Shown here: piece by piece, positions 11,330-22,488 of the stretch
How the letters are laid out: every line of letters starts with the position of its first letter
Position numbering within the stretch: position 1 is the stretch's first letter
DNA from: Pelobates cultripes
Taxonomy: Eukaryota > Chordata > Amphibia > Anura > Pelobatidae
NCBI GenBank assembly: GCA_933207985.1
Contig: OW240916.1
Span: forward strand, 130,488,538 to 130,552,537
DNA: 64,000 nt
Direction: 5' to 3'
Notes under the pieces: generated by a model
Databases searched by the model: none
What the model saw: only the letters and a program-made list of their open reading frames with translations
What the model was told of the DNA's origin: nothing
Program-made: the position numbers and the translations under genes

Positions 11330-12334
11330 ATGAATACAGATGGTACAGGCAATACACCTATACCTAACCTATTTACCCGGTGGGACCAGCAGAACCACCA
11401 TTTGGACCAGTATGCCAATCTGAATCCAAAACCCGGCCAGCCTGCGATTGCGGCCGCCTCTGCCTCACTTCCTGTTCTAGCACCGGTTGTAGCCTCCGAA
11501 CCTGTTGCGGCTAGAGGAATGACTGGGCCTGTCCCGCTCCCTCAGTATTTTGGGGGCAACCCAGCTCAGTGCAAAGAATTTATAAATCAGGTTAAAGGAT
11601 ACCTTGAAATGCTGCCCCAGGCATTTCCTACAGACAGCGACAAAGTCCAGTTCATGATTTCTTTGCTGTCTGAAAAAGCCCTAGCTTGGGCAAAACCTGT
11701 CTGGGAGGCAGAGAGGCCCATCATTTACAATTACCCTGAATTTGTTGCGTCCTTTAAAAGGGTTTTTGATATTCCAGCTCGCTCCACCCCTACTGCCAAA
11801 CAACTCATGTCTAATACTCAGGGCACGAAAACTATTGTTGAGTATGCCAGTGAATTCCGTACCATGGCAGCAGAGGGTGGCTGGAATAACGAGATTCTTG
11901 TGGCTGCCTTTGCACAGGGGCTATCCGATGTAATGAAAAATGAGATTGCAGGCAGAGAATTACCTAAAGATCTCGAGGAACTGATATCATTTGTCACCCT
12001 CATTGACATCAGACTCCGAGAGAGATCCTCATCCAGGGAGCGCCTGCGGAGGCCTCCAGTATGTTTGGCACCGAGCTTTTCCTGCCCACCCAAACCTCCC
12101 TCACCTTCCATGCCTCCTGGTCCTGAGTCCTCTGTCGGTGTGGAGCCGAAGCGGTTAGGCTTCTCACGCCTCTCTGTCGAGGAGAGAGCCTTTAGGAGGA
12201 GGGAGGGCCTGTGCCTATACTGCGGACACCACGGTCACATATTAAAGTTTTGCCCGATTCGTCTGGTAAAGGGCCCGTACCCAAGATACTGTCAGGGGCA
12301 GATCTTGGGGGTCTTTCTGCAGACCCAGAGGTAA
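11330..12334 (+). CDS. gag: Gag of the chromodomain element
   Basis: This is an uninterrupted 334-residue frame from an ATG that overlaps the end of the primer-site region. The central part ([38 protein letters not shown]) has the character of Ty3/gypsy capsid proteins. A zinc knuckle near residues 295-310 reads C-X2-C-X4-H-X4-C ([14 protein letters not shown]). Gag would form the virus-like particle and bind element RNA. Pol overlaps the last 124 bases in the -1 frame. PEG10 and other mammalian genes derive from this kind of gag, but nothing here suggests domestication. Confidence 0.92.
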   Translation: MNTDGTGNTPIPNLFTRWDQQNHHLDQYANLNPKPGQPAIAAASASLPVLAPVVASEPVAARGMTGPVPLPQYFGGNPAQCKEFINQVKGYLEMLPQAFPTDSDKVQFMISLLSEKALAWAKPVWEAERPIIYNYPEFVASFKRVFDIPARSTPTAKQLMSNTQGTKTIVEYASEFRTMAAEGGWNNEILVAAFAQGLSDVMKNEIAGRELPKDLEELISFVTLIDIRLRERSSSRERLRRPPVCLAPSFSCPPKPPSPSMPPGPESSVGVEPKRLGFSRLSVEERAFRRREGLCLYCGHHGHILKFCPIRLVKGPYPRYCQGQILGVFLQTQR

Positions 12335-13191
12335 ATAAGGACAAACCCTTGGTGCCTATTATCCTCTCCTGGCCGGAGTCATCCATTAAAACCCGGGCAT
12401 TTCTTGATTCTGGGGCCGCAGGCTTGTTTATAGATTGTGCATTTGCATCAGAGCACTCTATACCCTTACAGCCTCGCAACTCCCCACTAGCTTTCGAAGC
12501 CATCGATGGCCGACCTATACAGCCAACCCTCGTGACCCAGGAAACCGTGCCCATATCTCTGGCTGTAGGGGCTCTACATCATGAGATGATCCAATTCCAG
12601 GTCATTTCCTCTCCATACTACCAGGTTGTTTTGGGATACCCTTGGCTACAGAAGCATAACCCCACAATTGATTGGCGCAAATCTGAGATATTATCTTGGT
12701 CCCAGCAATGCACATTTTCCTGTCTCCGGAAACCGGTCAAAGTTTTGGGCACAGTTTCTGCCTCTTCCTTACCCGCTGAGTACCAAGAATTCCAAGATGT
12801 ATTTGACAAAGGTCAAGCTAACGTTCTGCCACCACACCGTCCGTATGACTGTGGTATCGAACTCCAACCTGGTGCCAATCCTCCCCGTGGACGGGTTTAC
12901 CCGCTGTCTGTAGCAGAGAATCAAGCCATGGAGGAGTATGTTACTGATGCGTTGTCAAAGGGATTCATTCGGAAGTCATCTTCTCCTGCCGGGGCCGGCT
13001 TTTTCTTTGTGAAAAAGAAGAGTGGTGAGTTGAGACCCTGTATCGACTATAGGGGTCTCAATCGCATTACTATTAAGAATGCCTACCCCATTCCATTGAT
13101 CACTGAGTTATTTGACCGCCTCAAGGGAGCAATGGTCTTCACTAAACTTGATCTGAGAGGGGCATATAATCTCGTCCGGATAAAAGAGGGC
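12211..13191 (+). pseudogene. pol: Pol of the chromodomain element, first part (protease to early RT)
   Basis: This frame is -1 relative to gag and open until an LTR element interrupts it. Near residues 65-70 is a pepsin-like protease motif, AFLDSGAAG. The reverse transcriptase begins around residue 195, with [34 protein letters not shown] and [12 protein letters not shown], the last carrying the first catalytic aspartate. The codon at 13189-13191 is complete. The rest of pol at 17816 continues in the same register once the insert and one copy of its AGGGC duplication are discounted. The coding sequence was therefore probably intact when it was hit. Confidence 0.9.
12271..12277 (+). promoter_or_regulatory. 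Candidate -1 frameshift heptamer
   Basis: GGGCCCG lies in the gag/pol overlap in the correct phase for the X XXY YYZ pattern: the gag codons are GGC and CCG. It follows the zinc-knuckle codons at about the place where PEG10 and sushi elements shift on GGGAAAC. Y=C is not a classical efficient site, so it may be a mutated form or the shift may occur elsewhere in 12211-12334. Confidence 0.45.
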
Positions 13192-13750
13192 TGTAATGGT
13201 ATTTATTAATTAATGACTTTACATCATAAAGAAAGCATATTTAGTGTAATGCTTTGGGGGCACCACTAGGGGGAGTGTGTAGGAAGACATGTGCTTCTGG
13301 CAGTGACATCACAGGCCAGCCTACTTACACTGAATAAAACCAGATGGAGGAGAAAACTCTGTCCCTTTTGCCTGTACCTGACTGAACCTAAGATGTAGTA
13401 CCAGCTCTGACTTAACCCCAGCCAAAGGGCTGGGGCCTTGTAAGTAAAATGAATCCATTGTAACATCTAGCAATTGTAATAGACTTTTGTGTAACATTTA
13501 GCAACCTTTTGTGAGTAATATGTTGTAGTTTTGTATTGTATCATAATTGTAGTAAATTGACATTCTGCTAGCATCTGTTTATTTGTTATAGTTATATTAA
13601 ATATACATTTAATATTACAACGTTTTGTGTATTTTCTATCCACATATTCGACCATAATACCATGAATTATAAAAATATTATGTTGTTCCGTATTGCTTAA
13701 TTATTATGTATTAAGAGATTAATATTCATATTTAGGTCACGACCACAACA
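13192..13750 (+). repeat. 5' LTR of the non-coding LTR element
   Basis: It begins TGTAATGGTATTTATT and ends CGACCACAACA. An ataaaacc polyadenylation-like signal lies near 13335. It differs from the 3' copy by a few substitutions and a 4-bp change near 13221. Confidence 0.92.
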
Positions 13751-13752
13751 TT

Positions 13753-13771
13753 TGGCGTAGTCGGCAGGATT
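13753..13771 (+). promoter_or_regulatory. Primer-binding site for tRNA-Ser (AGA-type)
   Basis: TGGCGTAGTCGGCAGGATT starts two bases after the LTR. It is the exact reverse complement of the last 19 bases, CCA included, of vertebrate serine tRNA of the AGA family, whose 3' end I recall as AATCCTGCCGACTACG plus CCA. The tRNA sequence is from memory. Confidence 0.8.
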
Positions 13772-15665
13772 ATGCTTGAATATTGGGGAAAATATAAATG
13801 TTATGCATTTTGCTTAAATAATACAGTAAATTGTCTGTCTGTATACAAATGAATAAATGAATGATGATTTGGTTTTAATGGAATGAATGCAGATAGCAGA
13901 TAGGGATTAGATATTTGTTTTTAATGTATCTCTTGCTGTAGAACATAGTGATGAATTATTGTGTTGCTTGTTACCAATTTTTAGTCATTTGTATATAGGA
14001 GAAAACTTATATATACTTTACCTTTTGTCTGACCATGTGGATTTTAATCCACCATTGACCACATGGTGTGAATGAGTTGAGGCCTAGTTTCATTGTTTGC
14101 TACCATTTGCATAGGAAAAGACTTTTCACTAAACTAGTTCACCAGGTTTTATTGCTAAATTTGACCCTGTTTGTGTACTAATTTACATTTGTTTGGCATT
14201 CATGGATTTGTCTAGTTGAAAAGAGATTTGGACAAAATGTATTAAATTAGTAGTTAAGAAAAAGATACGTTTAGTAAAGCAGATTCAGTGAATAATAGAT
14301 TTATGTGTGCGTATACACAGAATATTAGTATAAATATATATATGATTTTGACTCATGAAGGAGAGACCACCTTTTTAACAGCTGTGTGACCATGCTTTTC
14401 AGCTACAGCTGGGGGAGAATTTGTCCTTGTTGGGGGTGGGTAGTCTTGCTGTATGAGAAAAAATAAAATGCATTGTTTTGTAAATGTAATTGCCTAAGCT
14501 AATCAATTTGTGGAGTGTTTTTCAGCTTTATTATCCAGGACTAAGGAATTACTGGACATATGCAGGAACTGGTAACAAATGAACTGAAAAAATGGTAAAA
14601 TAATTCCTTTGTCCTATTTAGTCTGAATATTTTAACAAGTTAGCATTTTTAACAAAGTAAGTGTAGGGGCTCAGATTAAGATTTATATTATTTTAGAAGC
14701 CATCTATAACTGATTTTAATATTTCCATGCTTTGAATTAGGGTGTATCTGCCTAGCGGGTGAACCTCCATAACGTGGGCTGTGATTTTAGTTACAGTAGC
14801 GGGTGGGGAACCTGAGTTAGGGGGTATTTAAACGTGTCCGGATAAGGGGGAGCATACCCAATAGTTGTTGTGCAGTTCTATCCTGTATTATTATTTGAAA
14901 CCCTGTATTCCTTATAAGTAGTGTTTTGTAACTTATTTGTAATTGTTTATATATATTGCTCTGGGAAAGGGATAGGCAAAATCTCTGAGAGACCAGGAAA
15001 TATATTTTTTTTAAAAGGGCGTATTACACTAGTGGTAGGGCGGCCTATCATGACCATAGAGACCCTTGGTGACTAGTTTTTGTTGTATATTGCCCTGGGA
15101 AGGGGATACGCTATTTAATAGAAATTCCTGAGAGACCAGGAAATATACAATAAGTGATACGTGAGTGTACTGGTTAAATTGCAGACATATTGGCCCAGAA
15201 CCTTTAATCGAGCCGGAAAAGAGGCTGCTGTATGTTTGCTCCTCTATAATTTTGCGGGGGCGGTCACCCCCATGCGGAAAGCCACTGCCATCACAGGGTG
15301 GTTAGTTGTGCAGGCCCTTAGCCGCGAGGTGCAAGCATGTCCGTGGAAAGGCTAGAAATTAATAGGGAGTCACTCATAGCTGTCAGAAGTGTTGAACTTT
15401 GAGACATATTGACCTATATCCTTTCAGAGGCGGAACAGGTGTTGTGATTCACTCCTTTATAATTTAACCAAAGGGTGGAGAGTTATTAAACATGTTTAGG
15501 TTGGCTAGAAATGTGTTTCCTGAATTGCAGAGAAGATGCAGAAAGCAGCTATTAGCTGATTGTTTATTTTAAGAGCCGAGTAGAAAATTAAGAAAGTTAC
15601 CTTGTTGAACAAATTATTTATAAAATGAAAAGCTGAAGGAATGTGTTTACATGTCTGTGTGTGTG

Positions 15666-15704
<39 letters not shown>

Positions 15705-17250
15705 TAAGTAAAATATTTGCAGTATACGCTATAAGTGACTAGGAAAGTAATCCTGATCTGTTTCCTAACCTTTTCAGATGTAGCAGAAACCAGAGGTGGA
15801 CATTGGAACACAGATAGAATATCAGATGGAGACCACTGTTTAAATGTTGACCTTTGATGAGCTATTGAATGTTTTATTTTATTGTCTATTTAACATGTCT
15901 ATGCTATGATTTTGTGTATACTATTCTCTTATTTCTAGTGATTGTATTGCAATTGAAACCCTTATGTATTATTGTTGTATGTATGTATGCTTGCCTGGGA
16001 AAGGGGGGAATTGACCCATAGGGACCAGGTGGTATTTTTGTGTAAACCAAACTGGGGTAGGAGGGCTCTAACGAGGGAACCCCATTGTCCAGTAGGTGCT
16101 TGATTTGTGTCTGTGTAAAGTGCATGAGTGGTTGCAGTTCAAAAAAAACCCAAAAAACGGAAGAATGATAAGAGGGATAAGAGAAAGTAGGCATTTTGGG
16201 TTATCTATGTTTAAATAGAAGGGTGGTAAATAGGAATGTAATTGTTTTGGTTAATGTTTAGATTAAATTGGTTAAATACAGCAGTGATAACGAGTGTTTA
16301 GATTAAATTGGTAAATGCAGCAGTAATAACGAGTGTTTGGGTTAAATTGGTAGATACAGCAGTGATATTGTGTTTATCTGTGAATCAGGAGTGTGCTGGA
16401 TGTGAAGAGAGGTGTGTAGGTATTTATCCAAACGCCATAGGAAAAAAATATGGTTAAGACACCACAATCAAATGGTACTTGTGATGATTGGCACAGTTAT
16501 TATTTATGTTTGTGTTCGTCATTGCCTGTGTTTTCATTCAAGAACTTTCAAGCAAGGATATTTTAAGCAGAAGAAGAAGAAGCACTGGACACTATGCTCA
16601 ACTGTTGCTGTAAGGAGAAAAAATATTGCAGCTAAGAGTGGTGAGAGTCGGAACAAAATGCATCAGGAGCAGGAAACTGTTACGTCAAGGTGGTTAATGG
16701 AATAAAGAAAGAAAAAACAAAACAATGTGACCACAAACACACAAAAGTCCTTGATCACATGAACTGTTTCATTCATCCCTGTCTCCATGCGTATGTTCTA
16801 TGAGACTGTCGAAGAATAGAGTATCCAGTTTCCAGGACTAATGTTTGTGAAAATTCCAGGCACACAGACCAGCCAGAGGCTACAGAAATCGAGTCGGTCT
16901 GTGCCATGATTCATAGGTGTTATGAGTTTGTGGTGTCTAATACTATATTAAGCTCCAAAACATATCCTCACATGAACACAATATCATTGGTTAATCTAAT
17001 AAAACATGGTTTGAGTTGTTCATTATTATAAGGGTGGGTATGTGCCTACTTCCCAATTGGTAATGCATGTGCTCAATGATGAACATTTATATAAGCAATA
17101 AAATGTTAATGGGTAATAATTAATGGGTAAATGGGTATCGTTCTTCAAAAGGTGGGTTTTGTTGTAGGACAGGTAGTGTTAAAATGGGGAAGATTCAAAA
17201 TTTACTGGTTTTATAAATGCTTGTTTTATGACATAAGTCAAAGGGTGGTT
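13772..17250 (+). other. Non-coding interior of the LTR element
   Basis: No frame longer than about 97 residues exists and none has a known motif. Visible structure includes a repeated phrase, ctgggaaagggatag and gagagaccaggaaatata, at about 14960-15000 and 15090-15145 with a weaker third copy near 15995. A TA microsatellite spans 15669-15702. A ~45-bp unit occurs three times over 16240-16370 (gtttagattaaattggt, cagcagtgataac). Such elements often retain packaging signals in the interior. The repeated phrase is a candidate, but that is speculation. Confidence 0.7.
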
Positions 17251-17813
17251 TGTAATGGTATTTATTAATTAATGACTTTAGTATGATGATAAAGAAAGCA
17301 TATTTAGTGTAATGCTTTGGGGGCACCACTAGGGGGAGTGTGTAGGAAGACATGTGCTTCTGGCAGTGACATCACAGGCCAGCCTACTTACACTGAATAA
17401 AACCTGATGGAGGAGAAAACTCTGTCCCTTTTGCCTGTACCTGACTGAACCTAAGATGTAGTACCAGCTCTGACTTAACCCCAGCCAAAGGGCTGGGGCC
17501 TTGTAAGTAAAATGAATCCATTGTAACATCTAGCAATTGTAATAGACTTTTGTGTAACATTTAGCAACCTTTTGTGAGTAATATGTTGTAGTTTTGTATT
17601 GTATCATAATTGTAGTAAATTGACATTCTGCTAGCATCTGTTTATTTGTTATAGTTATATTAAATATACATTTAATATTACAACGTTTTGTGTATTTTCT
17701 ATCCACATATTCGACCATAATACCATGAATTATAAAAATATTATGTTGTTCCGTATTGCTTAATTATTATGTATTAAGAGATTAATATTCATATTTAGGT
17801 CACGACCTCAACA
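17251..17813 (+). repeat. 3' LTR of the non-coding LTR element
   Basis: It matches 13192-13750 throughout. It is preceded by the weak purine tract aaagggtgg, which would prime plus-strand synthesis, and it ends directly at the AGGGC duplication. Confidence 0.92.
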
Positions 17814-20242
17814 AGGGCCACGAATGGAAAACCGCATTTAACACCAGGAGCGGGCATTACGAATACCTAGTAATGCCCTTTGGTCTTTGCAACGCTCCGG
17901 CGGTTTTCCAGGAATTTATAAATGACGTCCTGCGAGATATGCTGCAGCAATGTGTGGTGGTTTATCTTGATGATATTCTTATCCATTCCACATCTCTCGA
18001 GAACCACCACGCAGACGTTTCTAGTGTTCTACAGAGACTTAGAGAAAATAATCTGTTCAGTAAATTGGAGAAATGTGAGTTCAATTGCAAACAGGTCACA
18101 TTCTTGGGCTATGTTATCTCTGATGTTGGATTCTCTATGGACCCAGAAAAACTTTCTGCTGTACTAAAATGGCCTCGACCTACGGGTCTTCGCTCTATAC
18201 AGCGTTTTCTTGGCTTCGCCAATTATTATCGGAAGTTCATACGCAACTTTTCCTCCTTGGTTAAACCACTCACGGATATGACCAGGAGAGATGCTGATCC
18301 ACAGCATTGGTCACAGGAAGCCATTTCTGCCTTTGAGTCTCTCAAAGTCGCCTTTGCTGCTGCTCCTATACTGGCACACCCTAACCCTGCCTTACCATTC
18401 ATTCTTGAAGTCGATGCGTCTGAGACAGGAGTAGGCGCCCTCCTGTCTCAACGTCCTAACCCAGAGAGCTCCAGGCATCCGTGCGGGTATTTCTCGAAGA
18501 AATTAAACCCGGCGGAATGCAATTACCAGATTGGTGATAGAGAACTTCTAGCCATAATATTAGCTCTCAAAGAATGGAGGCACCTTCTTGAGGGTACTTC
18601 AGTGCCAATTCTCATCCTCACAGACCACAAGAATCTGACATATCTTTCCGAAGCTAAGCGACTTTCCCCCAGGCAAGCTAGATGGGCTCTCTTCCTATCT
18701 AGATTCAATTATGTGGTTTCTTACTTGCCCGGTACTAAAAACATTCAGGCTGATGCCTTGTCTCGACAGTTCTCCCCTCCATCTAGAGAGGAGATAACCC
18801 CTACTCCTGTGATTCCTCCGGACCATATACTGGCCACCATCCGTACTAGCCTCACCTCACACCTAGGCGAGGAGATTCTGGCTGCACAAAGTAATGCTCC
18901 TCCAGAGAAACCTAATGGCCGTTGTTTTGTACCTATTCATCTCCGTACTAAATTATTAAGTACTTATCACAACCCCAAAGCAGCTGGACATCCAGGCAAA
19001 AACCAATTAATCTGGTCCGTCTCTCGGCAATTTTGGTGGCCTAGTCTCCGTTCGGATGTCACTGCTTTTGTAGCTGCCTGTCCTGTATGCGCTCAAAATA
19101 AAACCCCACGACACCCTCCAGTGGGTCTCCTGCAAACCATACCTAATGGTGAACGACCCTGGACCCACTTGTCCATGGATTTTATCGTAGATCTTCCGGT
19201 CTCCCGTGGCAATACAGTCGTTCTCATGGTTGTTGATCGATTCTCAAAGATGTCGCATTGCATTCCCTTGAAAAAACTACCAACTTCTCAGGAACTTGCA
19301 ACAATTTTTGCTCGGGAGGTCTTTCGTTTGCATGGGTTACCCAAAGTGATAATCTCAGATAGGGGTAGCCAGTTTGTGTCCAGATTTTGGAGAGCTTTTT
19401 GTACACAAATGGGAATTCAGCTTTCCTTCTCCTCTGCCTACCACCCGCAATCCAATGGTGCCGCGGAACGAGCTAACCAAACACTGGAACAGTTTCTGCG
19501 TTGCTACATTTCTGACCACCAGAACAACTGGTCTGATCTGCTACCCTGGGCGGAGTTTGCCCACAATAGTGCGATTAATGCCTCTTCCCGGCTATCCCCG
19601 TTCTTGGCGAACTATGGCTTTCAACCGTCCATATTGCCTGATACGTTCATGCCACAGGGGATACCGGCATTGGAGGAACATCTCAGGGAACTCCGTTCCA
19701 CTTGGGTGCAGGTTCAGTACTCTTTGCAACGCGCAATGCAGAACTACAAACACCAGGCCGACCGCAGACGCCTTCCTGCACCTACCTATCAAGTCGGAGA
19801 GAAGGTCTGGCTGTCTTCTCGCAACCTACGGCTCCATGTTCCCTCACAAAAACTGGCACCCCGATACGTTGGGCCATTTCGTATACTTCGAAGGGTTAAC
19901 CCTGTAGCTTACGCACTTGACCTTCCTGCTAGCATGCGCATCTCTAATGTATTCCATGTTTCCCTCTTGAAACCATTGGTGTGTAATCGTTACACCACCT
20001 CAGTACCACGTCCACGTCCTGTTCCGGTTGACAATCATGAGGAATATGAAATACGCAGCATCATTGACTCACAAGTCTTCAGAGGACAGATCCAATACTT
20101 GGTGCACTGGAAAGGGTACGGTCCAGAGGAACGCTCCTGGGTTCCAGCCTCTGATGTCCATGCACCATCCCTCCTTCGTTCCTATCACGCTCGCTTCCCC
20201 ATGAAGCCCGGACCCACCAGCAGAAATGGGGGGAGTCGTTGA
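17814..20242 (+). pseudogene. pol: Pol of the chromodomain element, second part (RT to chromodomain)
   Basis: About 808 residues remain open. The reverse transcriptase core includes MPFGLCNAPAVFQEF and YLDDILIHS. RNase H follows with LEVDASETGVGALLSQ and LTDHKNLTYL. Integrase has the HHCC finger (HNPKAAGH, CPVCAQ) and the catalytic triad in LSMDFIVD, IISDRGSQF and NGAAERANQ, then a GPY/F-type segment (LAPRYVGPFRIL). The C terminus is a chromodomain with YLVHWKGYGPEERSW, which in this lineage can steer integration toward modified histones. The stop is followed by the purine tract gttgagggggagg and the 3' LTR. It is cut off from its gag and protease by the LTR element upstream. Confidence 0.93.
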
Positions 20243-20253
20243 GGGGGAGGTAC

Positions 20254-20680
20254 TGTCAGGGTTTCTTTGCTGTTTTAAACAGCCACCCTTCCTTTTTCAG
20301 TGTCTGAGGTTTCAGCTGTAATTAACGATCAGCTCCTTCAGCATGTTGCCCCGGTTACTCACCTGAGAATAGTAATCAACCCTGCTGCTAATCAGTTCAG
20401 CCTATTTAAGCAGCAAATCCCAGAACCTCCTTGCCCTTGCGTGGTTTCCTGTCCCCCAGAAGTCTCCTTGTTCCTGTGTTTCCTGTTTGCTCCTGGTTCC
20501 TGACTCTGGCCTTGTTCCTGACTCCGCTGCCCTCCGTGCTCCTGATCCTGGCTCGTCTGACTACCCGCTCTGGTGACTGACCCCTGCTTGCCTCCTGGAC
20601 TTTGCTTTTGGTGATTTCTTTGTTATTTATTAAATAAAGGTGTTTTTGCATCTAGATCTGTCTCTGTCTGGTTCCTGACA
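20254..20680 (+). repeat. 3' LTR of the chromodomain element
   Basis: It is identical by eye to the 5' LTR apart from lacking the 7-bp ttcctgg duplication. The purine-rich tract gagggggagg (20241-20250) precedes it. Confidence 0.93.
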
Positions 20681-21810
20681 TCGGGTTGATCCAAAACCTC
20701 CATTGGTTCATGAGAACGGGGTTTTGTGTCATGACCAAAATGGAGAACTGTGTCCGGTCATGCCAGAACATCTAAAAGTGTTATTTACTCAATATAATCA
20801 TGAAAGTTTAGGTCATATTGGACAGCAGAAACTGTTAGAGGTACTCAGAGATAAGTTTTATTGGGATAACATGGAAAAAACTGGTAGTGCAATCATGTTT
20901 GATATGTGCACAAATAAATCCCAGACCTAAAGGACAAAAACCGCCTATACAACGTATAGCACCTGCAAATGGTCCTTGGACTACTTTACAAATTGATTTT
21001 ATTGGGCCATTACCATCAGGTAAGAATGGATTAAAATATGCGTTAGTAGTTGTGGATGTATTCTCTAAATGGTTAGAAGTAATTCCTCTGACTAAAGATG
21101 ATTCACAAAAAACGGCTGAAGCATTATGGAAAGACATTTTCTCAAGATGGGGATTTCCTAGACTTCTAGAGTCAGACAGAGGTACCCATTTCACAGGGAA
21201 AATCATGCAAGCACTGTGTGCTATTCTAGGCATAGAGCAGAGATTTCATGTTTCAAATGATCCTCAATCTGCTGGGATTGTGGAACGTATGAATTGAACA
21301 TTGAAATCTAGACTTTCAAAAATGTTACTTGAGAAAGGCAACACATGGGTACAGGCACTTCCTGCTGTACTTATGGGTATTAGAGGCACTATGTCTTCAA
21401 CTACACAATACACTCCATTTGAATTGATGACATGTAGGAAAATACAGTTGAATTTTCCTAATGAACCATATTTGTCTACCCCACAGAAAGATGCAATTGC
21501 TAAAAATAAATGGTTGCAAATGCTGCAGGAAAATTTGGAGCAAATTCTTCCACATGCAGCTACTCGAATGTGCAAAATGGCACCTCCGGATTTTTCAAAG
21601 TTTTTAAAGGGGGGTATGGTCATGATAAAAACTTTTAGGAAAACTGGACCTTGGGAGGCAAACTGGGAAGGTCCTTATAACATAACAGATACAATGCGAC
21701 AAACAATGGTACAAGTGCAAAGACCTCTTGATGGTTCACGGAATAAACGGAGGCAAAATTGTTTTTGGGTTCATGCAGATCAGTGCAAATTGTATAAACC
21801 TACAACATAA
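20681..21810 (+). pseudogene. pol: ERV pol: integrase
   Basis: This continues the ERV pol after the chromodomain element. The zinc-binding histidines are visible (YNHESLGHIG). A frame change near 20890-20930 leads into the frame with the cysteine pair (SCLICAQ). The catalytic core shows LQIDFIGPLPSG, LLESDRGTHFTG and SAGIVERM, giving the D, D and E positions. A stop at 21295-21297 interrupts the sequence just after the catalytic glutamate. The same frame then continues through a C-terminal region (GPWEANWEGPYNITD) to 21810. With one frame change and one stop it cannot encode active integrase. Confidence 0.9.
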
Positions 21811-21903
21811 TTTGGTAATATATTGATACTGCTTTGTTTTTCTTAGTTTATTTTAGATAATTTGTAAGCAGACCTACAGACGAAAGTTGGCCGGTGACAG
21901 ACG

Positions 21904-22488
21904 ATGTGTTCGCAAAGACAACCGTGTAGCAGAAAGAAGGTGTTCATCAGCATCCTGCTAACATTGATGACTACAGTTCTTGTAATAGTTATTTTTAAGA
22001 TGAACAAAACGACTTTCAATCAGGAATTAAAGAATGACTTATTGGGAAATATTAGAAAAAAGAGAGACAATGAACAAGTATTAAAAGGTCATGTTTGTTT
22101 CGGGACAAAAGATGGCTATCTACAAGTATGCAATGTGCGAATTAATTTCACAGGTGATAGTGTTATTAATTTAAACATTACAATAGGTCCTAATGATTTA
22201 TTTAGTTGGACCAAAGGTTCATTTGTACAAGACAATGTAAAAACGGGATCATGGGAACTTAACATATTACAAAATGCATATATCATGATTGTAGTTAATG
22301 GAGAAGAAATGGTAAATTGGTCAGGTGACATGTATGTGAACGTTGCACAAACTTCAGTGACAACGCGAGGACGAGGTGGTGAGGTACTTTATACAATTCA
22401 ATACTGGCTTATACATTTAGAGCCAGAATTCCTCTTAAAAAAACAATACTCCAGGTATACCTTGGATATGGGAAATACGAGCATCTAG
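21904..22488 (+). pseudogene. env: ERV env: leader and N-terminal surface region
   Basis: The frame opens with ATG 93 bases after pol. A hydrophobic segment at about residues 14-31 follows a basic start (CSRKK), like an uncleaved signal anchor. Residues 50-54 contain RKKR, a furin-like site, so a membrane-bound leader may have been released, as in foamy viruses. Several NXS/T glycosylation sites follow. The frame ends at a stop at 22486-22488. Related coding sequence continues in another frame that is open until about 22634, indicating a frame change near 22440. The genus is uncertain. Confidence 0.75.

Larger units (their letters stand above)
13192..17813 (+). mobile_element. Non-coding LTR retroelement primed by tRNA-Ser (LARD-like)
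   Basis: A perfect 5-bp duplication AGGGC (13187-13191 and 17814-17818) encloses two LTRs of 559 and 563 bp that are nearly identical. Between them lie 3.5 kb with no frame showing gag, pol or env motifs. The primer site matches a serine tRNA. It resembles large retrotransposon derivatives that depend on proteins made elsewhere. The partner element is not in the window. It inserted into the reverse transcriptase of the chromodomain element. Confidence 0.92.
10883..20680 (+). mobile_element. Chromodomain Ty3/gypsy retrotransposon (sushi-like)
   Basis: The element is flanked by TCAGG (10878-10882) and TCGGG (20681-20685), a 5-bp duplication with one difference. Its LTRs are 434 and 427 bp and differ essentially by a 7-bp duplication (ttcctgg) near the end of the left one. 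Gag and pol overlap with pol in the -1 frame, and pol ends in a chromodomain, as in chromoviruses. Without the 4.6-kb insert at 13192-17813 the element is about 5.2 kb and its frames are open. It inserted between the RNase H and integrase parts of the ERV. Confidence 0.93.

Noticed and set aside
15669..15702. TA repeat as a replication origin
   Set aside because: A plain dinucleotide microsatellite inside a retroelement gives no support for origin function.
16412..16705. 97-residue frame in the interior of the non-coding LTR element as a retroviral accessory gene
   Set aside because: It has no motif or repeat elsewhere, it is the only frame of its size in 3.5 kb, and the translation is dominated by basic residues from A-rich sequence.
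17873..20242. Second half of chromodomain pol as an independent gene starting at the ATG at 17873
   Set aside because: The frame is open upstream to the insertion boundary and its sequence continues the reverse transcriptase cut at 13191. The ATG is an internal methionine of the MPFGLCNAP motif.
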